DNA of 17,609 nucleotides from positions 1 through 17,609 of the forward strand of contig PFPJ01000071.1 in the NCBI GenBank assembly GCA_002792995.1. Reading direction: 5' to 3'. This DNA comes from Candidatus Magasanikbacteria bacterium CG_4_10_14_0_2_um_filter_41_10 (GTDB lineage Bacteria > Patescibacteriota > Patescibacteriia > Magasanikbacterales > UBA922). The translations under genes and the position numbers were made by a program. This document shows, piece after piece, positions 1-7,124 of this stretch. The notes under the pieces are model-generated. The model did no database searches, was not told the origin of the DNA, and was given only the letters and a program-made list of their open reading frames with translations. Position 1 is the first letter of the stretch; every line of letters starts with the position of its first letter.

Positions 1-1067
1 GAGAATTTTATCAGCTCGATTGCGAAGTCAGTTTTATGTCGCGTGATGAATTTTTTGATCTTGTAGAACCCCTCTTTGTGGAATTGACAGAACAGATTGC
101 AGGGAAAAAAATACAACAAACACCATTTCCACGTATTCCATTCAAACAAGCAATGGAAGAGTACGGCAGTGATCGACCAGATTTGCGTTTTGGATTGAAA
201 CTGGTTGATGTTACCGCGTGGGGCAATGCAAGTGATTTCAAGGTATTTGCTACTGCGCCGTTTGTTCGTGCACTCAAGATTGACGGCGGACATGAATGGA
301 GTCGAAAACAAATCGAAGAAGAATTTGAAGATACTGCAAAACGTGCACATGCAAAGGGACTCGCATGGATGAAGTTTGTCGATGGCACAGCGGACGGTGG
401 TGTTGCAAAGTTTTTTTCAGAAGAACAACTCAGTGCATTGAAACAGTCACTGTCTCTTACTGAAAATTGTATTGTCTTTTTCGTTGCAGATGAATGGGAA
501 GTGAGTTGCAAAGCGCTCGGTGCAGTTCGAGACTATGCAGGAAAGAAGTTGGAACTTGCAGATCAAAACGTGATTGCCTGGGCATGGATTGTTGATTTTC
601 CATTTTTTGAAAAGAATAGTGAAACAGGGAAAATTGATTTTGGACACAATCCATTCTCAATGCCACAAGGTGGTCTCGAAGCATTGAATTCACAAAATCC
701 ACTCGACATTCTTGCCGATCAATATGATATTATCGCCAATGGACTCGAACTGAGTTCTGGGGCGGTGCGAAATAAAGATCCAGAAGTCATGTACAAAGCA
801 TTTGAGATAGCAGGATATTCAAAAGAACAAGTTGATGAAAAATTTGGTCACATGATTGATGCATTTGAATATGGTGCGCCTCCTCATTGCGGATTTGCGC
901 CAGGGATAGAACGTCTTGTTATGGTGTTGAAAGGGGAAACAAATATTCGTACCGTTATTCCATTTCCAAAAAATCAAAAAGCAGAAGAACCTATGATGGG
1001 CAGTCCTGCCTTTGTGGATGAAGCTCAATTGAAAGAATTGGGGATTCAACTTCGGAAGCAGGTATAA
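1..1067 (+). CDS. aspS: Aspartyl-tRNA synthetase, C-terminal 354 residues (5' end outside window)
   Basis: This enzyme charges tRNA-Asp with aspartate using ATP in the cytoplasm. The reading frame is open at the left edge; the first complete codon is at 3 and translation begins EFYQLDCEVSF, which matches the end of class II motif 2 in AspRS (Q-x-DxExSF). An insertion resembling the bacterial GAD domain follows (roughly fragment residues 75-200), and the C-terminal catalytic part carries PPHCGFAPGIERLVMVL (motif 3, normally GxAxGxDRLVMLL) and NIRTVIPFPKN, both AspRS hallmarks. The fragment is about 60 percent of a typical bacterial AspRS of near 590 residues. D-to-E in motif 3 (GIER) and a cysteine in PPHCG are mild deviations. 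The anticodon-binding domain lies upstream of the window, so whether it also charges tRNA-Asn cannot be judged. Confidence 0.95.
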   Translation, partial: EFYQLDCEVSFMSRDEFFDLVEPLFVELTEQIAGKKIQQTPFPRIPFKQAMEEYGSDRPDLRFGLKLVDVTAWGNASDFKVFATAPFVRALKIDGGHEWSRKQIEEEFEDTAKRAHAKGLAWMKFVDGTADGGVAKFFSEEQLSALKQSLSLTENCIVFFVADEWEVSCKALGAVRDYAGKKLELADQNVIAWAWIVDFPFFEKNSETGKIDFGHNPFSMPQGGLEALNSQNPLDILADQYDIIANGLELSSGAVRNKDPEVMYKAFEIAGYSKEQVDEKFGHMIDAFEYGAPPHCGFAPGIERLVMVLKGETNIRTVIPFPKNQKAEEPMMGSPAFVDEAQLKELGIQLRKQV

Positions 1068-1106
1068 TTGGGAGGGAAAGACGTTGACGAATTTTAGTTT
1101 TTTTTC

Positions 1107-1838
1107 ATGGACTGTACTTTGTGTATTCCTGTGTACAATGGGATGCAATATCTTCCTGCATCACTTGCATCTCTTTCTTCAGCACCTGCGTGTATTTCAG
1201 ACGTCGTGTTTCTTAATGATGGAAGTACCGACTTTTCTTTGGCAACGATGTCACAGTATCGCGATGCGCACTCGTTTCATACACAGGTACATTCATGGGA
1301 TGTGAATAGTGGAAAAGGTGCCGTCCTGACACGTGGTGTCATGTCAATGGATCTGAGTACGCCGTATATTGCGTTTACCGATGTAGAATTTCCGTACGGG
1401 CTTGCATCGATTGCTGAAGCGTGTGCGTATCTCGATACGCATCCAGATGTAGGGATGGTCATCGGCGATCGCACGGCGACTGCTTCTGGCAAACGACAAT
1501 ATCATGTGTATCGATATATTGCGACCAATATATTTCGCCTGTTGTTGCCTTCAGCTGTACGAAATATTCACGACACGCAGTGTGGTCTCAAAGTGATGCG
1601 AAGCGATTTGGCACGAACATTATTTTCTCGAGTACGAACAAAACGGTGGGTATTTGATATTGAGCTTCTCTTGAGCGCTGTGCATCATGATATTGGTTTG
1701 TATGAAATGCCTGTTTCTATCAAACCAGAATGTGTGAGAGGTATAGGTGGTGTATCATTACTTCGTCATGGTGCCAAAATAGTAAAAGATATTAGTACAA
1801 TACGATGGTATGAAGCTCGTGGATGGTATAAAACATAG
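1107..1838 (+). CDS. GT2 glycosyltransferase, dolichyl/polyprenyl-phosphate sugar synthase-like (Alg5/DPG-synthase type)
   Basis: This 243-residue cytosolic GT-A fold enzyme probably moves a hexose from a nucleotide sugar to a polyprenyl phosphate. Visible motifs in order are CIPVYNG near the N-terminus, NDGSTD (37-42), GKGAVLTRGV (69-78), a DxD-like F-TDVEF (D92, E94), GDR (120-122), HDTQCGLK (155-162, the clearest signature of the dolichyl-phosphate glucosyltransferase subgroup) and RWVFDIELL (180-188). The metal site is D-V-E rather than the usual D-x-D. There is no C-terminal membrane helix. The start is fixed because an in-frame TAG lies at 1095, so ATG 1107 is the first available start. 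A GGGAGGG sequence at 1069-1075 is too far upstream to be its ribosome site. The end overlaps the next gene by 29 bases, suggesting coupled expression. The exact sugar cannot be read from sequence. Confidence 0.88.
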   Translation: MDCTLCIPVYNGMQYLPASLASLSSAPACISDVVFLNDGSTDFSLATMSQYRDAHSFHTQVHSWDVNSGKGAVLTRGVMSMDLSTPYIAFTDVEFPYGLASIAEACAYLDTHPDVGMVIGDRTATASGKRQYHVYRYIATNIFRLLLPSAVRNIHDTQCGLKVMRSDLARTLFSRVRTKRWVFDIELLLSAVHHDIGLYEMPVSIKPECVRGIGGVSLLRHGAKIVKDISTIRWYEARGWYKT

Positions 1839-3534
1839 TGGAAGAAGAACGCATGTTGCTGTCTTTTTGTTGTTGGCAAGTGTGGTGTCACTTGTGTATT
1901 GGTCTGTGGTATCCCTTGGATTTTTTAGTGATGATTATCATATGTTGTGGGTGACGCAAGGTCATCAGGGAAGTGTTTTTTCGTATATATTGACGAATCT
2001 TATTGGTGAGCGTGGGGGACATTCCTATGGGCCCACATTTAATATTGTATTCACAGCACAATATGCACTGTTTGGCATGCGTGCACTGGGATATCATGTG
2101 GTGAGTATTCTGTTTCATCTCGCAACAAGTTTTTTTCTGTATTTGTTGGTATATCGTTTGCTTGGTCGTCGTAGTATCGCTGTTGTTACTGGATTATTGT
2201 TTGCTGTGTTCCATACACATGTGTCGAGTATTGCATGGATTTCTGTTCAGCCACACCTCATTGCCACATGCATGACGGTTCTTGGTATGTGGTTGTATCT
2301 ATTATTTTTGGATACTCGAAAAAACGTGTGGTATGTTGGAGCACTTTTGGCTTTTTTGTTTGGTGTTTTTGCAAAAGAAATTGCCATTACCTTTCCTTTG
2401 TTGATGGTGGTGCTGGTCGTTTGGAGAAGAAAACAATCGTCTTGGACAGCTGTGTTCAAACGATGTTGTATGCATCTTTTGTTTCCGGCGATCATTGTCG
2501 TTACATATCTCTTTCTCCGTCGATATACGACAGGGATTAGTATTGGATTTTATGCACAAGAACAGATCCCTCTGGACCTTGCGAGGATGTGGCACATGTT
2601 TCTTGAGTTGACGGCAAATATGTTTGTGGCTCAGCCGTATCGACACGTATTGGTAGTGTGGGCTGATACACATATCGTGCGTACACTTTTTGGTTTTGCT
2701 GTCCTCGCGTCACTCCCATACATTTTTGTCAAAAAAAAATCATGGGATATTTACGTGGCATCTCTCGTGTATGGTTTGTTGACGCTCCCTGTGTTGCAAG
2801 TAGGATATAATACGCTCACCAATGAAGGAGAACGATATACATATCTTCCTTCTACTTTTTTTATCTTTGCGTCGGTATTGTTGTGTTGGAACGTGGGACA
2901 ACGTTTGAAAAAAAACGCACAATATTTTTTTCGTGGGGTTCTTCTTTTTTCCTGTATACTATGGTCTGTTGTATTGTCGTATGACAAACTTGCTGATTGG
3001 CAGGTAACGAATACTATTGTCCATGATGTTCTGCGAAGTTATACGAGTTTGTCTTTTGAGCCAGATGACTATATCTATCTCATTGGTATGCCAGACACGC
3101 TCAATGGAGCTCAGTTGTTTCGGAATGCCAGTATCTATATGTTTGCATTAGAAACGAAGACATCTCCCATACACGGTGATCGTATTTCTATGTTTCATAT
3201 GATTACGAAACAGGCATATCAACAATCACAATCATCCGTAGTACAAAACAATGTGGGGGATGATGTCGATACATGGAAAATGCGAGATCCAGAGATGGAA
3301 TTAGGGAGTCGCGCCTTTCATGGAGTGCCGATAGTCGAGCACACATATGCAAACTTTTCGTTGGATGACTTTCGCAAGACAGATGAGTCGGGCACGGCTA
3401 TTCATATTGTGCGTTCACCAACACAGATTGCTCAAGCACAAAAAGATGATGTTCGCATAGGAGTATTGTATTATACAAATGGCACGTTGGAAAAATTGTA
3501 TCTGGATGAGGAAAAAGGAGTCATCAACCCTTGA
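1810..3534 (+). CDS. GT-C type multi-spanning glycosyltransferase (PMT/TMTC-like)
   Basis: A 574-residue integral membrane protein with about ten or eleven hydrophobic helices in its first 390 residues and a soluble C-terminal part (about 395-574). GT-C enzymes use polyprenyl-phosphate sugars on the outer face of the membrane. The first extramembrane loop carries FFSDDYHML (D41, D42), the acidic pair expected for the catalytic site of this fold. FAKEIAITFPLL (187-198) and NEGERYTYLPS (338-348) resemble the conserved KE and ERxLYLPS segments of TMTC/PMT-related O-mannosyltransferases. It overlaps the GT2 gene by 29 bases, which supports a donor-synthase plus transferase pair. The ATG at 1810 is chosen because it leaves a short basic tail before the first helix; later starts would cut into that helix. 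Acceptor (protein, glycan or lipid) and sugar are unknown. Confidence 0.75.
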   Translation: MKLVDGIKHSGRRTHVAVFLLLASVVSLVYWSVVSLGFFSDDYHMLWVTQGHQGSVFSYILTNLIGERGGHSYGPTFNIVFTAQYALFGMRALGYHVVSILFHLATSFFLYLLVYRLLGRRSIAVVTGLLFAVFHTHVSSIAWISVQPHLIATCMTVLGMWLYLLFLDTRKNVWYVGALLAFLFGVFAKEIAITFPLLMVVLVVWRRKQSSWTAVFKRCCMHLLFPAIIVVTYLFLRRYTTGISIGFYAQEQIPLDLARMWHMFLELTANMFVAQPYRHVLVVWADTHIVRTLFGFAVLASLPYIFVKKKSWDIYVASLVYGLLTLPVLQVGYNTLTNEGERYTYLPSTFFIFASVLLCWNVGQRLKKNAQYFFRGVLLFSCILWSVVLSYDKLADWQVTNTIVHDVLRSYTSLSFEPDDYIYLIGMPDTLNGAQLFRNASIYMFALETKTSPIHGDRISMFHMITKQAYQQSQSSVVQNNVGDDVDTWKMRDPEMELGSRAFHGVPIVEHTYANFSLDDFRKTDESGTAIHIVRSPTQIAQAQKDDVRIGVLYYTNGTLEKLYLDEEKGVINP

Positions 3535-3582
3535 AAAACAGTACTGATATACGATAGTATGTAGTCACGTTATATATTTCAC

Positions 3583-4272
3583 ATGGATCTTACACTAAAA
3601 CAATTTACTGGACCATTTGATTTATTGTTGTCTCTTGTTGAACAACAGGAACTCAAGATTACAGAGATAACGTTGTCTGAAGTGACAGAACAATATCTTC
3701 TGCATCTTGATAGTATGGAAGAGGATCAGGCAGAAGAACTTGCGGATTTTCTTGTGGTTGCTGCAAAGTTGTTGTATCTCAAATCAAAGCGATTGTTGCC
3801 AGAATTTTTGCCAGAAGAGGAAGAGGATACAGATGGTCTTGAAGCGCAGTTGAAGCTGTACAAGCAGTTTGTCGATGCGAGTAAGGGCATTGATCAATTG
3901 TGGCAAAACAAGAGTATCAGTGCCTTCCGACATGAGCCTCCACGAGTAGCGGAAACATTTGTGTTGCCACCAGGGTTGACTCTAGAGAAATTGGAACAAT
4001 CTATGGTACACTTAGTGTCTCGTATTGCTCCACCAAAGCAATTACCAAAGACCCATATTGATAGAGGCATTTCGCTCAAAGAACGTATTGATCGTATAAG
4101 GACACTCCTGAAGCAAAAAAAACAATTTCGTTTTTCCGATGCCCTTGAAGATGCACATAATAAGACAGAAATAATTATTGGATTTCTTGCTATTCTCGAA
4201 CTCGTCAAGCAACAGTCACTTCGGTTGGATCAGGATGGAACGTATGGAGATATTATGATTACGAGGACGTAA
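3583..4272 (+). CDS. scpA: Segregation and condensation protein A (kleisin)
   Basis: ScpA is the kleisin subunit that bridges the two heads of the SMC dimer and, with ScpB, forms the bacterial condensin that compacts and resolves chromosomes. The 229-residue product has the N-terminal FTGPFDLLLSLVEQQELKI and the following LADFLVVAAKLLYLKSKRLLP helix, both strongly typical of the SMC-neck binding domain. A negatively charged linker (PEEEEDTD) follows, then a C-terminal winged helix (about 160-229) with SLKERIDRI and EIIIGFLAILELVKQQ that contacts the SMC cap. Length is near the family norm. It starts 48 bases after the GT-C gene and lies 32 bases ahead of scpB. No Shine-Dalgarno sequence is seen before the ATG. 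The smc gene itself is not in the window. Confidence 0.97.
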   Translation: MDLTLKQFTGPFDLLLSLVEQQELKITEITLSEVTEQYLLHLDSMEEDQAEELADFLVVAAKLLYLKSKRLLPEFLPEEEEDTDGLEAQLKLYKQFVDASKGIDQLWQNKSISAFRHEPPRVAETFVLPPGLTLEKLEQSMVHLVSRIAPPKQLPKTHIDRGISLKERIDRIRTLLKQKKQFRFSDALEDAHNKTEIIIGFLAILELVKQQSLRLDQDGTYGDIMITRT

Positions 4273-4304
4273 TAACATTTTTTTGTAGTGACTATTATTG
4301 CGAT

Positions 4305-4853
4305 ATGACACTGTTATCAACACTAGAATCCATTCTCTTTGTTGCGTCAAAACCATTGACCATCGTTCAGCTTGCCAAAGCACTTGATACTACCAAAGAA
4401 CATATTGCTGACGCACTCGAGACACTTATACTGAAATATAATCATGATGATAGTGGTATTCATATTTTGAGAGAAATCGATACTGTACAGATGGCTACCA
4501 ATCCTGCACATGCCGACGTGATCGAAGGATTTGTTAAACATGATGTATCTGGTGAACTGCCAAAAGCTCAACTTGAGACACTTACCGTTATTGCATATCG
4601 TTCACCAATTACCCGTGCAGATCTCGAACAAATCCGTGGTGTGAACTGCGCTATTATTCTTCGAAATCTTATGATGCGTGGTCTTGTGGAACAGTATGAT
4701 AGTAGTGATGATATATTACCAACGTACGTATTGACGATGGATGCACTCTCGGCGCTTGGCATTGCTGACACAAGTCATTTGCCACAGTATGATATATTGA
4801 GTATTCATGATAATATTACATACGCACTCACAGGAAATGAGACCGAATTGTAA
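4305..4853 (+). CDS. scpB: Segregation and condensation protein B
   Basis: ScpB is the tandem winged-helix partner that dimerises and binds the middle of ScpA in the SMC-ScpAB complex. The 182-residue product has the N-terminal ESILFVASKPLTIVQLAKAL segment and the family core LPKAQLETLTVIAYRSPITRADLEQIRGV (about 84-112), followed by LRNLMMRGLVEQ and a second winged helix ending near residue 150. Its C-terminal tail is short compared with many firmicute homologues. It follows scpA by 32 bases and precedes the carboxypeptidase by 10 bases, so it is an internal operon gene. As with its neighbours, no clear Shine-Dalgarno sequence precedes the start. Confidence 0.96.
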   Translation: MTLLSTLESILFVASKPLTIVQLAKALDTTKEHIADALETLILKYNHDDSGIHILREIDTVQMATNPAHADVIEGFVKHDVSGELPKAQLETLTVIAYRSPITRADLEQIRGVNCAIILRNLMMRGLVEQYDSSDDILPTYVLTMDALSALGIADTSHLPQYDILSIHDNITYALTGNETEL

Positions 4854-4863
4854 CGATCCCATT

Positions 4864-5925
4864 ATGAATTTTCTTGATATACAATCTGGGGTGAAGGACC
4901 GATCGAATAGTTGGCGGAATGTGCTTGCTATTGGGGTTTTAGTGGTTACTCTTGGCGGTGTGGGGTGGTCTTTTGCATCATCCTTTTCGTCTGGAAGTGT
5001 CGCCGACTTTTTTGTGCATGTTGCTCCTGGAGGTTTCCCCTTGGCAGAGGATAAGGCTGTCGTCAAAGCGGGTGGTGACATCACTGTTGCACCTATCAAT
5101 GTGCCTCAGCCACCACAACTTATTGGGGATCTTGTTCCTGCGAGTACGTTTGCTGCAGAAGGATTATTGGTTAAAGATGTGGCGTCAGGAGCATTACTTT
5201 ATGAAAAACATGCGTACGACCCACGACCGCTCGCAAGTATTACAAAACTTATGAGTGTGCTTGTTATTTTGGAAAAATCTCCAGATTGGGCAACATCGAC
5301 CATAGTCGTTTCAGATGATGTTCCGGATACACATATGTATGCCGGTGATACACATACGCTTGAGGAATTATGGCAAGCGGCATTGATTGGATCTTCCAAT
5401 AAAGCAATCTTGACCCTTGCCGATGCTGTAGGATGGCCTCGAGATGCCTTTATCGAACGTATGAACCAAAAAGCACTTGAACTAGGTATGCGTGATACAC
5501 ATTTTACTGAGCCAAGTGGATTGGATCCTGGCAATGTATCAACTCCTTCTGATGTTGATATTTTGTTACAAGAGGTATTGAAACATGAAAAAATTCAAAA
5601 AACATTATTGATGAAAGAAGTACAGCTGTATTCAAAAGAACGTGATTCACAACACCATATATGGAGCACCGATTGGTTGTTATTGGGTTGGATTCAGCAT
5701 GGGTTTGCCGATATTCTGGGTGGCAAAACTGGATATATTCCTGAATCTGGATACAATTTTACTGCTCGTGTGGCGGATAGCCTTGGTCACCAACTCGATA
5801 TAGTCGTATTGGGAGCGCCAACGCATGAAGAACGGTTTACCGTATTGAGAGATGCAGGAGAATGGGCTTTTCAAAATTATACGTGGGGAGATCAAACATC
5901 TTCATCTACTGAGGGGATTTTATGA
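4864..5925 (+). CDS. D-alanyl-D-alanine carboxypeptidase, peptidase S11 family (DacA/DacF-like)
   Basis: A penicillin-binding-protein type enzyme that trims the terminal D-Ala from peptidoglycan stem peptides outside the cell. Taking ATG 4864 gives 353 residues: a short basic cytoplasmic tail, one membrane anchor (about 20-41), a linker, then the S11 domain. The catalytic triad motifs are all present: S-I-T-K (nucleophile S125, K128), S-S-N (177-179) and K-T-G (288-290, in GGKTGYIPESGYNF). The frame is open upstream to ATG 4807 and ATG 4837, but those starts overlap scpB and add non-signal-like residues; 4864 places the anchor at the N-terminus as expected. It overlaps the next gene by ATGA. 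There is no obvious C-terminal amphipathic anchor, so the N-terminal helix probably holds it. A carboxypeptidase gene (dacB) also lies near scpAB in Bacillus subtilis, as I recall. Confidence 0.93.
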   Translation: MNFLDIQSGVKDRSNSWRNVLAIGVLVVTLGGVGWSFASSFSSGSVADFFVHVAPGGFPLAEDKAVVKAGGDITVAPINVPQPPQLIGDLVPASTFAAEGLLVKDVASGALLYEKHAYDPRPLASITKLMSVLVILEKSPDWATSTIVVSDDVPDTHMYAGDTHTLEELWQAALIGSSNKAILTLADAVGWPRDAFIERMNQKALELGMRDTHFTEPSGLDPGNVSTPSDVDILLQEVLKHEKIQKTLLMKEVQLYSKERDSQHHIWSTDWLLLGWIQHGFADILGGKTGYIPESGYNFTARVADSLGHQLDIVVLGAPTHEERFTVLRDAGEWAFQNYTWGDQTSSSTEGIL

Positions 5926-6485
5926 AGAAACAAACAATGATATTGAATATTGTCTGGGTGACTCTCTTGTTGGCTCTCATTATTTGGTTGAATACATTTT
6001 TGATATCATATAGTGATACTATTCGTGACATGTTATCACGGTTTGGATATGTGAGCATGTTTATTTTGGCTGTCGTGAGTGGATTCAATTTTATTCTGCC
6101 AATTCCGGTCATCGGATTTTATCCATTATTTGCAGAATTAGGGTTTGCTCCATTCCTTATTGTATTGGTTCTTTCTCTTGGCATGACACTGGGGAATAGT
6201 ATTGGTTATATGGTTGGGCATATGGGCAAGGATATTGTTCGGATGAAATCAGGAGTTCGAGTACGAAAACTTTTTGACAAGTTGTATACCCGTCATCAAG
6301 TGTTGCCATTTTTTTTACTTTTTTTCTATACCGCCTTTGTCCCGTTGCCAAATGAATTACTCGTTATCCCTATGGCGTTGGCAGGGTATCGATTTCGTTC
6401 TATGGGTATTCTCTTGTTTTTAGGAAATTTTCTTTTTAATATCATCGGAGCATTTGGTATTATGAGTATTATATCGCTCTTGTAA
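5922..6485 (+). CDS. VTT-domain (DedA/SNARE-associated family) membrane protein
   Basis: A 187-residue integral membrane protein of the DedA/VTT superfamily, whose members include lipid flippases/scramblases such as those recycling undecaprenyl phosphate. Four to five helices are visible. The first re-entrant region is LPIPVIGFYPLFAELGF (59-75), then the family segment LGNSIGYMVGHMGKDIV (90-106), and the second re-entrant region FVPLPNELLVIPMALAGYRF (139-158). It starts inside the carboxypeptidase stop (ATGA, 5922-5925), and GAGGGG at 5911-5916 is one of the very few plausible ribosome sites in the window, so translation is probably coupled. Co-transcription with a peptidoglycan enzyme fits a role in lipid-carrier recycling, but this is inference; the protein is shorter than classical DedA (about 200-220). 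Confidence 0.8.
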   Translation: MKKQTMILNIVWVTLLLALIIWLNTFLISYSDTIRDMLSRFGYVSMFILAVVSGFNFILPIPVIGFYPLFAELGFAPFLIVLVLSLGMTLGNSIGYMVGHMGKDIVRMKSGVRVRKLFDKLYTRHQVLPFFLLFFYTAFVPLPNELLVIPMALAGYRFRSMGILLFLGNFLFNIIGAFGIMSIISLL

Positions 6486-6488
6486 TGT

Positions 6489-6995
6489 ATGATTACACTC
6501 AATCCTACAATGTGGTTTTCGTCCCTTCCTCATGAATGGTCAGTCTTTTTTTTGTCGATGTTGCCTATTACAGAGTTGAGAGCTGCTATCCCAATAGGAC
6601 TTTCCGTATATCATCTTTCTATTCCTATGACTTGGGTCATGGCTGTGTTCGGAAATCTCGTCCCGTCATTTTTTTTGCTTCTGCTGTTGCCTCGGTTACA
6701 TGAATGGATTATTCGGCAAAAATGTATTGGCCCATTATTCAAAAAAAAATTGGAAGATGCAGAACGGTATTTTTCTGGTAACCATGCAAAATATGGTGCG
6801 ATCGCGCTCGTGGTCTTTGTAGGCATTCCACTCCCTATGACGGGTGCATGGACAGGATCGCTTGCATCATTTATCTTCAAGATTCCATTCAAAAAATCTT
6901 TTCCTCTTATTACCCTTGGGGTTGGTCTTGCTGCGACGATTGTGACGTTGTTGACGATTTTTGCTGGAGGAGCATGGCGGGCATTATTTATGTAA
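6489..6995 (+). CDS. PF06695-type small membrane protein ('putative small multi-drug export protein')
   Basis: A 168-residue membrane protein with four or so hydrophobic helices. The signature segments LPITELRAAIPIGL (25-38) and FVGIPLPMTGAWTGSLASFIF (about 109-129) are those of the family named small multi-drug export protein, a name resting on weak functional evidence. These two pseudo-symmetrical proline/glycine-rich stretches also resemble the re-entrant loops of the VTT/DedA protein encoded just upstream, so the two genes may be distant relatives. It begins three bases after that gene; an ATG overlapping the upstream stop at 6485 is in another frame. It is the last gene of the scpA operon and is followed by a strong terminator. 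Substrate unknown. Confidence 0.78.
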   Translation: MITLNPTMWFSSLPHEWSVFFLSMLPITELRAAIPIGLSVYHLSIPMTWVMAVFGNLVPSFFLLLLLPRLHEWIIRQKCIGPLFKKKLEDAERYFSGNHAKYGAIALVVFVGIPLPMTGAWTGSLASFIFKIPFKKSFPLITLGVGLAATIVTLLTIFAGGAWRALFM

Positions 6996-7010
6996 AGATG
7001 TATAAGAAAG

Positions 7011-7042
7011 AAAAAACACTCGTTTTAGCGAGTGTTTTTTTT
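7011..7042. terminator. Strong intrinsic terminator, possibly two-way
   Basis: The arms AAAACACTCG and CGAGTGTTTT pair fully around the loop TTTTAG (7023-7028), with at least ten base pairs, a run of A before and a run of eight T after (7035-7042). It closes the scpA operon on the plus strand. Because of the flanking A and T runs it could also stop the converging minus-strand gene that ends at 7125. Confidence 0.9.
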
Positions 7043-7124
7043 GTTTCTAGATTATTTTGAATGAAATGATGGAGAAACGTATAGATGTGTTGATAAAACA
7101 CAGGAGACTGAACATTTCTAGTTT

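Noticed and set aside
1084..1305. Short plus-strand ORF beginning with TTG at 1084, just after a GGGAGGG sequence
   Set aside because: It runs in another frame over the GT2 gene, whose product has clear family motifs; the SD-like sequence is probably chance or a remnant.
1327..1341. Perfect palindrome TGACAC-GTG-GTGTCA, with a CACGTG core as in parS
   Set aside because: The flanks do not match the parS consensus and it lies inside conserved GT2 coding sequence; taken as chance.
4807..4863. Upstream starts (4807 or 4837) for the carboxypeptidase
   Set aside because: They overlap scpB and would bury the membrane anchor behind an unlikely tail; ATG 4864 fits the usual layout.
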